DNA of 6,139 nt from Eubacterium sp. (GTDB taxonomy: Bacteria > Bacillota > Clostridia > Lachnospirales > Lachnospiraceae): positions 1 to 6,139 of the forward strand of contig JAILSA010000282.1 of assembly GCA_024697885.1 (NCBI GenBank). Direction: 5' to 3'. Shown one piece after another: positions 4,834-6,139 of the stretch. The translations under genes were made by a program, and so were the position numbers. Each line of letters opens with the position of its first letter. The stretch's first letter is position 1. The notes under the pieces are model-generated. The model saw nothing but the letters and a program-made list of their open reading frames with translations, was not told where the DNA came from and did no database searches.

Positions 4834-6139
4834 ATAATTTTTCATAAGCAATCTGAAACTCGCTAGAAATATTTTCGTAAATATCCTTGTAGTCTGCTGT
4901 GTAGTAATATGTGGAAAACTCCTTTAACATATTCCAGAGAATATGATAGCTACAAAGTACTGTGTACTCTTGCATATTCTCATTGATTACAATAAGTTCC
5001 ATATCCTTTCTGTTGGAGGAAAAATCCTCAAAAATATAGAAAATATCCTCTGGCTGTTTTTGATGACGCAATCTTATTTCTCTCATAATTTCATCAATAT
5101 TATCCGTATCTGAATAATCTATATGAACTGCTTTTCTTTGCGTCTTTGTGCCACATTTTTTCAGAAGTTTCATTACGCACTGGCCATCTAGATATTCATT
5201 TTTTTCTGTAAGCCAAAACTCATTTCCATTGTAGTCTACAACCTCTGTCTCATCATGATCTAAAAGGCTCTTGTAATCTAGATGATCCTTAATAAGACTA
5301 TGTTTTTCCTGACACTTTATTAAATCATTCTGAACCATAATCTCATATTCCGTCTCATCCCAGTGATAAACCTGATCAAAGATTTCTGGAACCCGAGTTA
5401 TATTTTCATATCTCATCTGGAAACGCTCTGGACGATTTACAACCTTAGTCAGCACAGAGTAGTTTCTCTGATCCCAATATATGTACCGATCAGCCTCTAT
5501 TCCCTTTGCCAACAAAACGAACTTGGTGGAATATGGTCCCGCATAGATTACCTTGTCAAAACTAACCTGGCCCATGGAGCGCGTCAAGTCCCTGCGATTG
5601 TTATCCCAATTCATCAGCTCCATATCCTTTTCATACTGGTCACTGTAAACCAAATTTCGGATTATATAACTGCTCTCCACGATTTCTTTCTTATTCATAA
5701 CTCGCTCTGCTATACGGTAGATGATTCGAACCCCCCTAGGCACCACATCCTCAAGTCCTACCACATTACTCTCAGATTCTGGATAATCACTAAAGAGCGT
5801 CACATCCTTACCCTGAGCCAAAAGATTTTGCATATATCTTCTAAGCTGAGGTTTCCACGCCAACAATGTATCTCCACTGATATGGCCCAACATAGCTACA
5901 ATACAAATTCTCTCTGTCTTATTTTCTTTCTCTTTAAACTCAGGCTTTTTGCCCAACAAAATATCATAGATGATCTGGTCTGAATTCTCATTGTCAAAAA
6001 GAACATCTATGTCTGCACTTCGACTGGCCGTAATGTAGTCTAGTTTTTCTTCAAAGTCCTCTACTCGACTGAGCATTGGAAGACTGGCAATTAGATTTTT
6101 CATGGCGCCACCCACATTACTTCTTCTCACAATATCCAA
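4832..6139 (-). CDS. Large uncharacterised surface-polymer protein with a glycosyltransferase-like segment (5' end outside window)
   Basis: The frame is open from the right edge (no stop before 6139) to TAG at 4834-4832, showing 435 codons. I could not assign a real start. The ATG at window residue 13 lacks a convincing ribosome site, so the gene probably begins outside. About residues 77-118 (ERICIVAMLGHISGDTLLAW..., then VTLFSDYP) look like the first strand-loop-helix of a GT-B fold. Residues 194-268 (FDKVIYAGPYS, ADRYIYWDQRNYSVL, FDQVYHWDETEYE) resemble the 'no-sugar-found-there, who-owns-this-cell' helper domain often seen in CDP-glycerol glycerophosphotransferase-type proteins; this likeness is from memory and weak. 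Residues 300-435 are acidic, rich in Asp, Glu and Tyr, and match nothing I recognise. No membrane segment is visible. It ends 11 bases before tarI, so a role in assembling a ribitol-phosphate or other wall polymer is inferred from context only. Confidence 0.7.
   Translation of the reverse strand: MDIVRRSNVGGAMKNLIASLPMLSRVEDFEEKLDYITASRSADIDVLFDNENSDQIIYDILLGKKPEFKEKENKTERICIVAMLGHISGDTLLAWKPQLRRYMQNLLAQGKDVTLFSDYPESESNVVGLEDVVPRGVRIIYRIAERVMNKKEIVESSYIIRNLVYSDQYEKDMELMNWDNNRRDLTRSMGQVSFDKVIYAGPYSTKFVLLAKGIEADRYIYWDQRNYSVLTKVVNRPERFQMRYENITRVPEIFDQVYHWDETEYEIMVQNDLIKCQEKHSLIKDHLDYKSLLDHDETEVVDYNGNEFWLTEKNEYLDGQCVMKLLKKCGTKTQRKAVHIDYSDTDNIDEIMREIRLRHQKQPEDIFYIFEDFSSNRKDMELIVINENMQEYTVLCSYHILWNMLKEFSTYYYTADYKDIYENISSEFQIAYEKL

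Noticed and set aside
5363..5983. 206-residue open frame on the + strand
   Set aside because: It lies wholly antisense to the large - strand gene, has no ribosome site or recognisable domain, and its composition is that of a shadow frame.
6101..6139. TTG at the right edge or ATG at 6101-6103 as the true start of the - strand gene
   Set aside because: The TTG is simply the window edge, and the ATG has no good Shine-Dalgarno site; the frame stays open to the edge, so the start most likely lies outside.

Overview
The window looks like a piece of a cell-surface polysaccharide locus from a low-to-mid GC Gram-positive bacterium, most plausibly a clostridial (Lachnospiraceae-like) Firmicute. The reasons are the tarI/tarJ pair, which is typical of wall teichoic acid in Firmicutes, strong GGAGG-type Shine-Dalgarno sites, and genes packed with little or no spacing. 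The taxonomic placement is inference.

Two tightly packed gene clusters converge. On the + strand (1-3041) lie the 3' end of a gene whose tail resembles the MptE-like/DUF115 family, then kdsB (CMP-ulosonate synthetase), a two-domain DRE-TIM aldolase-like protein, and a kdsC-type HAD phosphatase. On the - strand (6139-3087) lie a long incomplete ORF with weak glycosyltransferase-like features, then tarI (ribitol-5-phosphate cytidylyltransferase) and tarJ (ribulose-5-phosphate reductase). A strong hairpin with a T-rich tail (3043-3095) separates the two. Both clusters run off the window, and no promoter could be located.

The - strand pair makes CDP-ribitol: TarJ reduces ribulose 5-phosphate and TarI activates the ribitol 5-phosphate with CTP. 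The + strand set looks like a route to a CMP-activated 3-deoxy-2-ulosonic acid (Kdo or a relative), but no PEP-dependent synthase (KdsA/NeuB type) is visible. A pyruvate-aldolase-like protein sits exactly between the cytidylyltransferase and the phosphatase instead. The most interesting idea in the window is that this aldolase makes the ulosonic acid skeleton, giving a KdsA-independent CMP-ulosonate cassette in a Gram-positive that also makes ribitol-phosphate polymer.

Every base is in or next to a called feature, and no gene-free stretch exceeds about 50 bases.
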